From contig CAWCUH010000004.1 in the NCBI GenBank assembly GCA_963798655.1, forward strand, positions 868,001-932,000: 64,000 bases of DNA. Direction: 5' to 3'. The position numbers and the translations under genes are program-made. The notes under the pieces are model-generated. The model did no database searches, had not been told where the DNA came from, and saw nothing but the letters and a program-made list of their open reading frames with translations. The DNA comes from CAVSMC01 sp963798655. Its GTDB lineage: Bacteria; Pseudomonadota; Gammaproteobacteria; Burkholderiales; Casimicrobiaceae. How positions within the stretch are numbered: position 1 is the first letter of the stretch; each line of letters begins with the position of its first letter. Shown here in pieces: positions 43,708 through 54,663 of this stretch.

Positions 43708-44583
43708 CTAAGGGGCGCCGAGCAATCGGGCGAGGTGAATCGCATCGCGCGGCGCCTTGACCTTCGCGTCGTTGTCGAAATAGCAGTAGACGTCGCGCGG
43801 ACGCGGCGGCGGGCGCACGAGAGGATCGATCAGCCGCGCGTCGGGCGGCTCGCCGCCCGCCCGCCATGCGCCGATGCGCTGTGCCCAGCGTGCGAGCGCC
43901 GGCGCCGTGTAGCCGCTGACATAAAGCCTCCTGTCGCCGTGCAGCCGCAGGTACATGAAGTCCGACGTCACGTCCTCGACCAGCGGCCATCTTCCCGCCG
44001 TCTCGGCGACGACCAGCGCGATCGCGTGCTTTCGCAGCAGCGCTACGAATGCAGTGTTCAGGAATCCGGAATGGCGGATCTCGAGCGCATGGCGCAGCGG
44101 CCGGTTCTCGCCGTAAGCAAGGCGAGCGCGGCCGCGCATCCTCGCGTTGCGCCGGCGCGCGAGCGCGGCGGCGTGATCGCTGTCGCGTGGAAGCAGCTCG
44201 AAGAAGCGCTCGAGCCGTTCGCCGTCGAAGCCCAGCATCGGAGGCAGCTGCCAGAGGAACGGACCGAGCTTTTCGCGCAGGTTGGCAACGCCGGATGCGA
44301 AGAAGTTCGCGAGCGCCGCCTCGATGTTGCGAAGCTTCAGCATGTGCGTGACGAAGCGCCCGCCCTTCACGCTGAAGACGAATCCCTGCGGCGTGTCGGC
44401 GTACCAGCTCGCGTAGTACTCGGGCCGCTGCAGCGAATAGAACGAGCCGTTGATCTCGATCGTGCGCATCCTGCGCGACGCGTAAGCAAGCTCTTCGCGC
44501 TGCGGCAGGTCGCGCGGATAGAACACGCCGCGCCATGGCTCATAGCGCCATCCGGAGATGCCGATGCGGACTTCGCCGTTCAC
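43708..44583 (-). CDS. DUF72 (YecE-like) TIM-barrel protein
   Basis: 291 aa. DUF72 signatures RIGISGWRYEPWRGVFYPRDLPQREELAYASRRMRTIEINGSFYSLQRPEYYASWYADTPQGFVFSVKG, LGPFLWQLPP and YLRLHGDRRLYVSGYT. Function unknown, TIM-barrel fold. Its ATG overlaps the stop of the upstream hydrolase by 4 nt (ATGA). Confidence 0.93.
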   Translation of the reverse strand: MNGEVRIGISGWRYEPWRGVFYPRDLPQREELAYASRRMRTIEINGSFYSLQRPEYYASWYADTPQGFVFSVKGGRFVTHMLKLRNIEAALANFFASGVANLREKLGPFLWQLPPMLGFDGERLERFFELLPRDSDHAAALARRRNARMRGRARLAYGENRPLRHALEIRHSGFLNTAFVALLRKHAIALVVAETAGRWPLVEDVTSDFMYLRLHGDRRLYVSGYTAPALARWAQRIGAWRAGGEPPDARLIDPLVRPPPRPRDVYCYFDNDAKVKAPRDAIHLARLLGAP

Positions 44584-45395
44584 GACGGCGCGGCGTTCGC
44601 GCGCAGGAACGCCGCAACGGCATCGACGAACTCGGGCCGTGCCGGGGCGCTGTTGTGCGTCGCGCCGTCGATGACGACGAGGCGAAGCCGCGGCATCGCG
44701 CGCGCGAGCGTGCGGAAGCTATCGATGTACGGATCCTCGCTTCCCACCACACCGAGCACCGGCACGTCGACGGCGGCGAGCGCCGCATCGGTGATCACCT
44801 GGTCGCGATTGGAGCGGCGCACCGCGGCGAGCGCCGCGACATCGTGGCCCGCGAGGCGGTCCGTCGAGCGCTCGTGAACCTGCGCGCCGGACAGCGGCGA
44901 CGCGCCCGCGGGCCGCAGCCGCGCGATCTGCGAGCGCAAGGATCCCTGTTGCATCTCGGCCGCCTCGAGCTCGACGCGGCGATCGTCGTCAGCGGACCAG
45001 CGCCTGCGTCCGCATGCGCCGCCGAGAACCGCGCTCGCGAACCGCTCGGGATGCAGCGTCAGCAGTTGCGCGACGACGTGCGCGCCGAGCGAATAGCCGA
45101 TCACGTGCGCCTTCGCGACGCGCAGATGATCGAGCAGCCGGACGATGTCGAGCGCCATCTGGACGCCGTACGACGCCGCGTCGCGCGGCTTGCCGCTGCC
45201 GCCATGCCCGCGAAGGTCGAAGCCGACGACGCGCCATTCGCGCGCGAGTGCGGCGGCGACGCCGGTGCGCACGAACTGCTCGTCGAAGCTGCCGGTGTAC
45301 GAGTGCACGAGCACGACCGGCTCGCCGCCGCCGAGCTCGACGTAGCGGATCGGCACGCCGGCCGAATCGAAGCAGCGACCGGCGGTCGTTGTCAT
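44580..45395 (-). CDS. Alpha/beta-hydrolase
   Basis: 271 aa. HSYTGSFDEQF oxyanion loop, nucleophile in GYSLGAHV, Asp in VVGSEDPYIDS, His in DGATHNSAP. General soluble serine hydrolase (esterase or lactonase); substrate unknown. Translationally coupled to the DUF72 gene. Confidence 0.88.
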   Translation of the reverse strand: MTTTAGRCFDSAGVPIRYVELGGGEPVVLVHSYTGSFDEQFVRTGVAAALAREWRVVGFDLRGHGGSGKPRDAASYGVQMALDIVRLLDHLRVAKAHVIGYSLGAHVVAQLLTLHPERFASAVLGGACGRRRWSADDDRRVELEAAEMQQGSLRSQIARLRPAGASPLSGAQVHERSTDRLAGHDVAALAAVRRSNRDQVITDAALAAVDVPVLGVVGSEDPYIDSFRTLARAMPRLRLVVIDGATHNSAPARPEFVDAVAAFLRANAAPS

Positions 45396-45409
45396 TTCGA
45401 GCCGCGATC

Positions 45410-45484
45410 GTCATTCCCGCGAAGGCGGAAATCCAGTGTTCGTCGACCCGCCGAACGACACGGCGTCCCCGCGTGCGCGGGGAC
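45410..45484. repeat. Two mirror repeats downstream of thiC
   Basis: CATTCCCGCGAAGGCGGAAAT-type imperfect palindrome (about 45410-45438) and a 20-nt palindrome with GTCCCC/GGGGAC ends (45465-45484). Same family as the repeats at 35377 and 56623. May help end thiC transcription. Confidence 0.75.
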
Positions 45485-45498
45485 GACAATCCCTTCGT

Positions 45499-47382
<1,884 letters not shown>

Positions 47383-47430
47383 GGCGCTCCTCGAGGGCGG
47401 AACGATGCGGGCGAGAAGCGAAAGGCGGGA

Positions 47431-47511
47431 ACGCTTCCCTGCGCCGGCATTGTCCGCACAGGTACCAAGGGTTTGATCTCACCCGTTCGCGGCCGCGAAC
47501 AGGACCCCTAG
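47431..47511 (-). ncRNA. TPP (thi-box) riboswitch of thiC
   Basis: On the minus strand the element contains the conserved GGTGAGATCAAACCCTTGG, a GTACCTGTGCGGACAATGCC helix, then GGCGCAGGGAAGCG: all hallmark thi-box segments, with a closing 5' CTAGGGG. TPP binding should lower thiC expression. No T-rich expression-platform terminator follows, so control is probably by blocking translation initiation. Confidence 0.93.
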
Positions 47512-47530
47512 CGTCGAATCGCGAATCATA

Positions 47531-47575
47531 CGCCAAACGCCAAACGCCAAACGCCAAAAACGCCAAACGCCAAAC
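47531..47575. repeat. Seven-nt tandem repeats (CGCCAAA)n
   Basis: About six copies of CGCCAAA, with one longer A run, between the thiC leader and the sugar-isomerase gene. A short simple-sequence tract, upstream of both divergent genes. Confidence 0.85.
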
Positions 47576-47662
47576 GCGAAGCGCGGCGGGGCCGGTCGCG
47601 CGAGGCGCAGCGAGCTTCGGTATAGTGAGGGGCGCATTGCGGCAAATTTTCTCGAGGCTCGC

Positions 47663-48622
47663 ATGAAGATCGGCATGATCACCGACAGTCTTCCCGGCAC
47701 CGACATCGACACGCTCGTCGCCACTGCGGCGCGTCTGGGTCTCGACATGCTCGAATTCGGATGCGGCAACTGGTCGCAAGCGCCGCATCTGGGCCTCGAC
47801 CGCATGCTCGACAGCGAAAGCGAGCGCCGGAGCTTCAAGGCGCGGCTCGCCGACCACGGCATCGCGATAAGCGCGCTCAACTGTTCCGGCAACCCGGTGC
47901 ATCCCGGCGAGCACGGTCGCAGGCACGACGCGGTGACGCGCAAGACGATCAAGCTCGCGAGCCTGATGGGCGTCGAGCGCGTCGTCATGATGTCCGGCTG
48001 CCCCGGTGCTGCGGGCGACTCGAGCGCGAACTGGATCACCGTTCAATGGCCGCCGGAAACGCGCGAGATCCTGCGCTACCAGTGGGACGACGTGCTGCTC
48101 CCGTACTGGCGCGATCTCGTCAAGTACGCGAACGGCCTCGGCATCCGCAAGCTCTGCCTCGAGCTGCACGCTCATCAGAACGTCTACAGCGTGCGCACGC
48201 TCGTTCGGTTGCGCGATGCGGTCGGCGAAACGGTCGGCACGAATTTCGATCCGAGCCACCTGATGTGGATGGGCGCCGACCCGATCGCCGCGGTGCGCGC
48301 GCTACCCGGCGCGATCTACCACGTTCACGCGAAGGACACGCGCGTCGAGCCGCTCGCCGCCGGCGTGAACGGCGTCATCGAGACGACGCCCGGCGACCGC
48401 TACGCCGAGCGCGCGTGGAACTACATCACGCTCGGCTACGGTCACGGCGAGCTTTGGTGGCGCCAGTTCGTCGCGGCGCTCGCGGCGATCGGCTACGACG
48501 ACGTGTTCAGCATCGAACACGAGGACCCGATGATGCCGGCGCTCGAAGGCGTCGAGAAATCGGTCGCGTTCCTGCGCAGCGTGATGATCAAGCTGCCCGA
48601 GCGCAAGCGCGCGCCGCGGTAG
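47663..48622 (+). CDS. Xylose-isomerase-like TIM-barrel sugar-phosphate isomerase/epimerase
   Basis: 319 aa, AP-endonuclease-2 TIM-barrel family. Metal-type residues in LCLELHAHQNVYSV (Glu, His), NFDPSHLMWMG (Asp, His), HVHAKDT and SIEHEDPMM. Similar enzymes act in inositol or sugar-acid catabolism; the inositol-dehydrogenase-like gene 680 nt downstream (with a HAD gene between) supports that idea. Substrate not assigned. Confidence 0.88.
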   Translation: MKIGMITDSLPGTDIDTLVATAARLGLDMLEFGCGNWSQAPHLGLDRMLDSESERRSFKARLADHGIAISALNCSGNPVHPGEHGRRHDAVTRKTIKLASLMGVERVVMMSGCPGAAGDSSANWITVQWPPETREILRYQWDDVLLPYWRDLVKYANGLGIRKLCLELHAHQNVYSVRTLVRLRDAVGETVGTNFDPSHLMWMGADPIAAVRALPGAIYHVHAKDTRVEPLAAGVNGVIETTPGDRYAERAWNYITLGYGHGELWWRQFVAALAAIGYDDVFSIEHEDPMMPALEGVEKSVAFLRSVMIKLPERKRAPR

Positions 48623-48632
48623 TCTTCGGCGC

Positions 48633-49265
48633 ATGCAATTGGCGGCTTCGCGGCGAAGCGTCGCGATCTTCGATCTCGGCGGCGTGCTGATCGACTGGGA
48701 TCCGCGCCATCTGTACCGCAAGCTGTTCGACGACGAGGAGGCGATGGAGCACTTCCTCGCCAACGTCTGCACGAACGAGTGGAACGAGCGGCAGGACGCC
48801 GGCCGCACGTTTGACGAGGGCACGCGCGAGCTGATGCCGCATCACGCCGACAAGCTTCACCTGATCGAGGCGTGGCGCGCGCGCTTCGACGAGATGATTC
48901 CCGGCGCGATCGAGGGCGCCGTCGACGTCCTCGGCACGCTGAAGCGGCGCAACGTTCCGCTCTACGCGATCAGCAACTGGTCGGCCGAGACGTTTCCGTC
49001 GCAACGCGCGCGCTTTCCCTTTCTCGGCTGGTTCGACGACATCGTGATCTCCGGACAGGTGGGCGTCATCAAGCCCGATCCGCGGATCTTTCGGATCCTG
49101 CTCGATCGTCACGGCGTACGGCCGGAGCAGGCGGTGTTCATCGACGATGTGCCGAACAACGCCGCAGCCGCGTCGGCGATCGGCATCCAGGGCATCCATT
49201 TCAGCTCGCCGGCGCAGCTTCGCCGCGACCTCGCCGCCTGCGGCCTCCTTCCGGAAGACGACTGA
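48633..49265 (+). CDS. HAD-superfamily phosphatase (YihX-like)
   Basis: 210 aa. IFDLGGVLIDWD motif I with the Asp nucleophile, SNWSAETF motif II, KPDPRIF motif III, FIDDVPNNAAAA motif IV. Gap of 10 nt from the isomerase gene suggests an operon. Phosphate substrate unknown, likely a sugar phosphate. Confidence 0.9.
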   Translation: MQLAASRRSVAIFDLGGVLIDWDPRHLYRKLFDDEEAMEHFLANVCTNEWNERQDAGRTFDEGTRELMPHHADKLHLIEAWRARFDEMIPGAIEGAVDVLGTLKRRNVPLYAISNWSAETFPSQRARFPFLGWFDDIVISGQVGVIKPDPRIFRILLDRHGVRPEQAVFIDDVPNNAAAASAIGIQGIHFSSPAQLRRDLAACGLLPEDD

Positions 49266-49305
49266 TGGCCGACATCGGCTTCGATCGCGATGCGGGCGGG
49301 CATGA

Positions 49306-50313
49306 ATGGTGGCTGCGCTGATCGGGTTCTGTCTCGTCGGCGCAGGCTTGATCGGTCCGCTGCACGCGGCGAACATCGCGCGGCATGCGCGAGCGCGGCT
49401 CCTGTGGATCGTCGATGTCGACACGGGCGCGGCCGCGAAGCTCGCCGATCAGCATGGCGCGCGCTCGACCGGCAAGCTCGGCGACGCGCTCGACGACCCG
49501 GACGTGCAGGCGGTGCTGATCTGCACGCCGCCGCGCACGCACACGACGATCATCGACGCAGCGGCGCGCGCCGGCAAGGCGATCTTCTGCGAAAAGCCGG
49601 TCGACCTCGACCTCGCGCGCGTCGACGCGTGTGCTGACGTGCTTGCGCGAACCGGCGTGCCGTTCTTCGTCGGGTTCAATCGCCGCTTCGACCCGACGCA
49701 TCGCGCGCTGCACGACGCGATTCGCGCCGGCGAGATCGCTCGCCCCGAGATGCTGATCCTCTCCAGCCGCGATCCCGGGATCTCGCCGCCGGATGCCGTC
49801 GCCGCGACGCCGTACGGCATCTTCTACGACACGATGATCCACGACTTCGACATGCTGCGCTTCCTGCTCGCCGACGAGCCGGTCGAGGTCTTCGCGCGCG
49901 TCGCGTGCATGCTCGACGAGCGGGACAATCCGCACCGCGATCCCGACACGGCGATGGTGCAGTTGCGGATGCGCAGCGGAGCCCTGGTGCACGTCAACTC
50001 GAGCTTTCGCGCCGCGTACGGCTACGACCAGCGGATCGAAGCGTTCGGCGAGAAAGGGATGTTGGTCTCGACGAATCACCATCCGACGTCGCTCGAGCGT
50101 CACGGCAAGGACGGCATCCGTCGCGATCCGCTGCTGCACTTCTTCATTGACCGCTACGACGAATCGTACAAGCGCGAGCTCGACGACTTCGTGCGCACTC
50201 TGGAGAGCGGCGCGCGGCCGTCGATCGGGCTCGACGACGGGCGTCGCGCGCTCGCGATCGCCGAGGCGGGCGTTCGATCCGCGAAAGGCGGTGCGCCGGT
50301 CGCGCTCGAATGA
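49306..50313 (+). CDS. Inositol 2-dehydrogenase-like (Gfo/Idh/MocA) oxidoreductase
   Basis: 335 aa. Rossmann start LVGAGLIGPLHAANI, catalytic EKPVDLDL and the C-terminal DDPDVQAVLICTPPRTH, FYDTMIHDFDMLRFLL. Similar to IolG. Starts 40 nt after the HAD gene, together a likely three-gene catabolic unit, perhaps for an inositol or keto sugar. Substrate not established. Confidence 0.85.
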   Translation: MVAALIGFCLVGAGLIGPLHAANIARHARARLLWIVDVDTGAAAKLADQHGARSTGKLGDALDDPDVQAVLICTPPRTHTTIIDAAARAGKAIFCEKPVDLDLARVDACADVLARTGVPFFVGFNRRFDPTHRALHDAIRAGEIARPEMLILSSRDPGISPPDAVAATPYGIFYDTMIHDFDMLRFLLADEPVEVFARVACMLDERDNPHRDPDTAMVQLRMRSGALVHVNSSFRAAYGYDQRIEAFGEKGMLVSTNHHPTSLERHGKDGIRRDPLLHFFIDRYDESYKRELDDFVRTLESGARPSIGLDDGRRALAIAEAGVRSAKGGAPVALE

Positions 50314-50384
50314 CGACAGCCATTGACAGCGATTCTCATTACGCGCACATTGATCGCTGCGTGCTTCCGACAGAGGAGGTCGTG

Positions 50385-50619
50385 ATGAAGACGGTATGGG
50401 TAGTGTTGGCATTGGCGGCGCTCGTTCCGGCGACCGCAGCGGCGTGCGACTACTACGACCCGGCGAAGTCGGCAGCGACGACATCCGGCGCCGATGGCCG
50501 CGGCGCCGGCTCCGGCGGCGAAGGCAGTGGTCACGAAGGCGGCTGCGACGCCGGCGAAGCAGGTCGCCGTGCGGACGAATACGGTGGATCAGAAGCTCGC
50601 TGCGAACGTCGGCAAGTAG
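50385..50619 (+). pseudogene. Small exported protein gene interrupted by a frameshift
   Basis: ATG 50385 after a GACAGAGGAGG site encodes a clear signal peptide (MKTVWVVLALAALVPATAAACDYYDP) and then loses sense. A second frame from about 50488 carries an Ala/Lys/Val-rich end (APMAAAPAPAAK... TNTVDQKLAANVGK) stopping TAG at 50617-50619, right before a terminator. Joining the two needs one base fewer at about 50470-50490. Either genuine decay or an assembly error; in the first frame alone it would read on for over 900 codons, so the frame is not used as such. Confidence 0.7.
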
Positions 50620-50636
50620 TCGCTCGAAGCAAGCAG

Positions 50637-50664
50637 AAAAGCCCGCGCACGTGCGGGCTTTTTT
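50637..50664. terminator. Bidirectional intrinsic terminator
   Basis: AGCCCGC/GCGGGCT stem (50640-50646 with 50653-50659) with AAAA before and TTTTTT after, so it can work on both strands. Sits between the convergent small exported gene and the ABC permease. Confidence 0.85.
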
Positions 50665-50702
50665 GTTGCGTCAAGCGGTCGCCGGCGCTGCGATCGCCGC
50701 TG

Positions 50703-52889
50703 TTACGACCGCTTCGCGACGCGATAGCTTTCGTTTGCCGACGAGAGGCGAATCAGCCGTACCGCGGCGAGCATGAGCACGATCAGCACCGAAGCGTACG
50801 CGGCGGCGTAGCCGTATTCGCCGACCTCGGCGCGCCCGACGATGTTGACCGTCGCCATGTCGAAGCGCGGGCTGGTGAGGAAGATCACCGCGCTGATCGA
50901 CGTCATCGCCGACACGAAGCTCATGATCAGCGCAGCGACGATCGCCGGCCGGATCAGCGGCACGATCACCCGGCGCAGCGTCGCAAACGATGCCGAGCGC
51001 AGCGTCGCGGACGCTTCGTCGAGGCTCGGGTCGATTTGGCTCATTGCGGCGAGCCCTGCGCGCAGGCTCGTCGTCATGTCGCGGAACACGAAGCACGCGA
51101 CCAGGATCAGACCGCTGTAGGCAAGCTCGATCGGCGGCGTGTTGAATGCGACGACGTATGCGATGCCGACGACGGTGCCGGGGACGGCGAAGTTCAGCAT
51201 CGCGAGGAACTCGAATGCGCGCTTGCCGGCGAAGCGCTGCCGCTCGAGCAGCCACGCGACCGACAGTCCGAATGCGGCGGTCAGCGGCGCCGCGGTCAGC
51301 GCGATCGCGAGCGTCGTCGTGAACGAGCTCCATGCGCCTCCGGTGAATGCGGCGCCACCATCGAGCGACACACCGAACGCCGTCACGTAGTGGCGCAGCG
51401 TCATCGCGTGGTTCAATCCCCACTTCTCGAAAAAGCCGCCGGTGAATACCATCGCGTAGACGATCGCCGCCAGCGCCGCCCACGGCAACGCGAGCGCCGC
51501 TGCGATACGCGTCACCGCGCGCGGCAGCGGCGCGCGCAGGCCGCTGTCACCCTTGCCGGCCATCGTGACGAAGCTGCGCCGCGCGAGCAGCCGCCGCTGC
51601 ACGACGAAGAGCGTGAGCGACAGCACGAGCAGGATGACCGCGAGAACCGATGCGCGACCGGGATCCTGTTGCACGCCTACGACCGCAAAATAGATCGCGG
51701 TGGACAGCACCTCGAGATTGCCGCCGAGCAGCAGCGGGTTGCCGAAGTCCGCGAGGCTTTCGATGAACACGAGCAGGAATGCGTTGACGATACCGGGCGC
51801 CATCAGCGGCAGCGTCACCGTCGCGAACGTGCGCAGCGGCGATGCACGCAGCGTCTGCGCGGCCTCTTCGAGCGACGCGGCGATCCCTTCGGACACGCCG
51901 ACGAGCACGAGGAACGCGACGGGCGTCAATGCGAGTGTCTGCGCGAGCCACACGCCCGGAAGCCCGTAGATCCAGCGCGTCGAACGAATGTCGAACGCCC
52001 ACTCGAGCATCGCGTTGACCGCGCCGGAGCGGCCGAACAGCATGATGAGCGCGAGCCCGATGACGAACGGCGGCGTGATCATCGGCAGCACCGACAGCAC
52101 GCTGATCAGGCGTCGTGCGCGAAAGCGCGATCGAGTGACGATCAGCACCAAAGCGAGCGCGAGCAGCGTCGCGGCGCTCGCCGTCATCAGTCCGAGCAGC
52201 ATCGTGTTCCAGACGACGCCGCCGACGCCCCAGATCCTGGCCGAAGCGAAGCGCGCGGCGAGCGCCGCGGCGGAGAAGCGTCCCGACGCATCGACGAACG
52301 CGTTCATGAAGAGCCGTGCGAGCGGGTAGAGCGTGAACAGGGACACCAGCGCGATCGACGCACCGAGCGCGGTCGCGACGAACGCGTCGCCGCGCACGAG
52401 GCCGCGAAGCGCAAGGCCTTTGCAGAGCGTGGCGAGCATGGCTGCGGCAACGATGAGCGCGCCGTAGCCCAGCCCTTGCTGTCGCCCGGTCAATGCGCCG
52501 AACGCGGACGCGAGCGGCGCCCACGTCCAACCGCGGATGTCGATGGCGAGAGCGATCGCGGCGATCCATGCGAGACCTGCGCTCCCGACCGCGATCAGCA
52601 AGCTGCTGCGCGTGCGCGCGGAGAAGCCAACGTGAAGCCACACGAACGACATCGCGACGACGAGCACCAGCAGCGGCGCGAGCCACGTGCGATGCAAGGC
52701 GACCACCTGCACGAGCGCCGGCGCCGAGCCTGGGGCGAGCGGGTATCCGGCAAGCCACTGGAATGCGAGGAAGCCGCGGCCGCCGATCGCGTTCCACGGC
52801 AACGCAGCGACGCCGATCCAGGCGAGACCGACCCATGCGCGGCCGGATTCGCGCGCTGCGGACCGATCGGACGGGCGGCGCGACAGCAT
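50703..52889 (-). CDS. Two-domain iron(III)-type ABC transporter permease (FbpB-like)
   Basis: 728 aa with two permease halves, each with a membrane block and an EAA-like loop (EEAAQTLRASPLRTFATVTLPLMAPG near 385; DEASATLRSASFATLRRVIVPLIRPA near 640). Typical FbpB/SfuB architecture. Starts 17 nt after the binding-protein gene, hence one operon. No ATPase gene follows; after it comes a terminator. Confidence 0.88.
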   Translation of the reverse strand: MLSRRPSDRSAARESGRAWVGLAWIGVAALPWNAIGGRGFLAFQWLAGYPLAPGSAPALVQVVALHRTWLAPLLVLVVAMSFVWLHVGFSARTRSSLLIAVGSAGLAWIAAIALAIDIRGWTWAPLASAFGALTGRQQGLGYGALIVAAAMLATLCKGLALRGLVRGDAFVATALGASIALVSLFTLYPLARLFMNAFVDASGRFSAAALAARFASARIWGVGGVVWNTMLLGLMTASAATLLALALVLIVTRSRFRARRLISVLSVLPMITPPFVIGLALIMLFGRSGAVNAMLEWAFDIRSTRWIYGLPGVWLAQTLALTPVAFLVLVGVSEGIAASLEEAAQTLRASPLRTFATVTLPLMAPGIVNAFLLVFIESLADFGNPLLLGGNLEVLSTAIYFAVVGVQQDPGRASVLAVILLVLSLTLFVVQRRLLARRSFVTMAGKGDSGLRAPLPRAVTRIAAALALPWAALAAIVYAMVFTGGFFEKWGLNHAMTLRHYVTAFGVSLDGGAAFTGGAWSSFTTTLAIALTAAPLTAAFGLSVAWLLERQRFAGKRAFEFLAMLNFAVPGTVVGIAYVVAFNTPPIELAYSGLILVACFVFRDMTTSLRAGLAAMSQIDPSLDEASATLRSASFATLRRVIVPLIRPAIVAALIMSFVSAMTSISAVIFLTSPRFDMATVNIVGRAEVGEYGYAAAYASVLIVLMLAAVRLIRLSSANESYRVAKRS

Positions 52890-52906
52890 GCGCCGCGACT
52901 ACGGCA

Positions 52907-53944
52907 CTACTTGGGCGCCTTGAAGACCTCGTTCTCCCATCGCGACAGCAACCGCTCGCGACCTTCCTTCGAGCCGTACTTGTCGAGGTCGAGCTTGATC
53001 AGCTTCACCTCTTCCGGCTTCGGCGCCATCGGATGGATCTTCGAGTTGCGGTTCGACGGGATCTGGAATTTGCCTACCGTCAGCGCGACGTTCTGGCCAT
53101 CGGGCGACAGCACGAAGTCCATCCATTTGCGCGCGCCTTCCGGATTGGGGCCATTCTTGATGATCGCCGACGAGATGATCTCGTAGCCGGTGCCTTCGCA
53201 CGGCGCGACAGTTTTGACCGGATAGCCCTGCACGGTTTGCGCGACCGAATCGTGCAGGAACGTGATGCCGATCGTCGTCTCGCCCTTGCCCGCCGCGCGG
53301 ATGCCGGCACTGCCCGAGCGCGTGTACTGGTTGACGTTCTTGTTCATTGCGGCGAGGAACTTGAAGCCTTCGTCCTCGCCCATCAGCTGCAGGATCGTCG
53401 ACACCATGTTGAACGCCGTCCCCGACGACCCCGGATTCGCCATCTGGATCTCGTTCTTGTAAGCAGGGTTCGCAAGATCCTTCCAGCATCGGGGCTCGGG
53501 CATCTTGTTCTTCGCGAGCAGCTCGGTGTTGTAGCCGAAGCCGAGCACACCGGTGTAAATCGGCGTCTGGAAGTAATTGTTGTCGGCGGCAATGCGCTGC
53601 GCCCAATCGTGGAGCTCGCCGATGCGCGGCGACTTGTAGGCTTCGAGCAGGCCTTCGGCCGCGAGCGCCTTCGCCGATGCCGACTCCGCCGCGTGATAGA
53701 CGTCGGCGCGCGGATTCGCGCGCTCGGCGCGGATCTGCGCGAGGCTCTCGCCGTCGGTGCGGCGGATGAACACCGCCTTGCCGCCCGTCGTCTTCTCGTA
53801 CGCGGCCTTCATCGCCTCGCACCAGTCCACTTCGTAATTGCACAGCACGGTCACTTCCTGTGCGGCCAGCGGCGCGGCAAACAGCAACGCGAGCGCACCG
53901 GCGGCGAGCGCGCGCAACCCGGTGAAACAGCGAGCGACGTTCAT
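52907..53944 (-). CDS. Iron(III)-type ABC transporter substrate-binding protein (FbpA-like)
   Basis: 345 aa with signal peptide (ALALLFAAPLAA). Ferric-binding family 1 features: EVTVLCNYEVDWCEAMKAAYEKTTGGKAVFIRRTDGESLAQIRAERANPRADVY, GYNTELL, GSSGTAFNMV. The usual Tyr iron ligands are not certain, so the ligand could be another (thiosulfate- or phosphonate-like) anion. First gene of a two-gene unit. Confidence 0.87.
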   Translation of the reverse strand: MNVARCFTGLRALAAGALALLFAAPLAAQEVTVLCNYEVDWCEAMKAAYEKTTGGKAVFIRRTDGESLAQIRAERANPRADVYHAAESASAKALAAEGLLEAYKSPRIGELHDWAQRIAADNNYFQTPIYTGVLGFGYNTELLAKNKMPEPRCWKDLANPAYKNEIQMANPGSSGTAFNMVSTILQLMGEDEGFKFLAAMNKNVNQYTRSGSAGIRAAGKGETTIGITFLHDSVAQTVQGYPVKTVAPCEGTGYEIISSAIIKNGPNPEGARKWMDFVLSPDGQNVALTVGKFQIPSNRNSKIHPMAPKPEEVKLIKLDLDKYGSKEGRERLLSRWENEVFKAPK

Positions 53945-54173
53945 CGTTATCCCCCGACGAGCTCATGCGGCGCAACGCCGCGAGCGACGCACGTTAGCAC
54001 GGCCGCACGCGCCGCGCGAGGGCGTTGCCGCGTGCCGCGCGCGGCCGTGATGCGCTGCGGCATCGATTCGAGCACGCGACCATGACGCGGATGCGTCGCG
54101 AGCGCGCCGGCGAGCTCGCCTCCACCGACCCGCGTAAAATCGCCGGCTCCGCAACGAACCGCACGAGCCCGAA

Positions 54174-54509
54174 ATGAGAGACGCCGCGCTGCCCGTGATG
54201 CTGATCGTCGTCGGGGCGCTTTGGCTTGCCTGGCACTTCGGCTGGTTTCCGGACGTCGACTGGATCGTCGCCGCCGGCCTCGCGCTCGCCGGCGTCGCGG
54301 TGATGGTGTTCGACGGCATCACCAAGTCGTCGATCGTCATCGGACCGTTCATGATCGGCTGCGGCATCGCGTGGGCGGTGCACGATCGCATGCGCACGAG
54401 CTGGGCCGTGCTGATCCCGTCGCTGTTGATCCTGCTCGGAATCCTGATGCTGATCGCGCGGAGCCCGCGCATCCCGGTGACGCACGCGCGGGCGTCGCCG
54501 CCGTCGTAG
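54174..54509 (+). CDS. Small membrane protein, LiaF-like transmembrane (DUF5668) type
   Basis: 111 aa, four predicted helices with LIVVGALWLAWHFGWFPDVDWIVAAGLALAGVAVMVFDGI and PSLLILLGILMLIA. Function unknown. Starts at the ATG at 54174; no neighbour on the same strand upstream. Confidence 0.75.
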   Translation: MRDAALPVMLIVVGALWLAWHFGWFPDVDWIVAAGLALAGVAVMVFDGITKSSIVIGPFMIGCGIAWAVHDRMRTSWAVLIPSLLILLGILMLIARSPRIPVTHARASPPS

Positions 54510-54572
54510 CGAATGGCATCGGGCTCTGCATCGGATCGCCGCTCGCGCGATGCGCGTAAAATGCGCGTTCGC

Positions 54573-54646
54573 GCGGGTGTAGCTCAATGGTAGAGCAGAG
54601 GCTTCCCAAGCCTACGACGAGGGTTCGATTCCCTTCACCCGCTCCA
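54573..54646 (+). tRNA. tRNA-Gly (anticodon CCC)
   Basis: 74 nt including an encoded CCA. Acceptor GCGGGTG pairs with CACCCGC, D arm GCTC/GAGC, anticodon loop TTCCCAA, T arm GAGGG-TTCGATT-CCCTT. Codons read: GGG. No other tRNA is nearby. Confidence 0.97.
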
Positions 54647-54663
54647 CCCGCATCGCCGCCGAA

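Noticed and set aside
47531..47575. Possible CRISPR array
   Set aside because: Repeats are 7 nt without spacers; it is a simple tandem tract.
50310..53186. Very long open frame (over 900 codons) antisense to the ABC permease
   Set aside because: Highly Arg/His/Glu-rich composition typical of an off-frame shadow in GC-rich DNA; the permease on the other strand has clear motifs.
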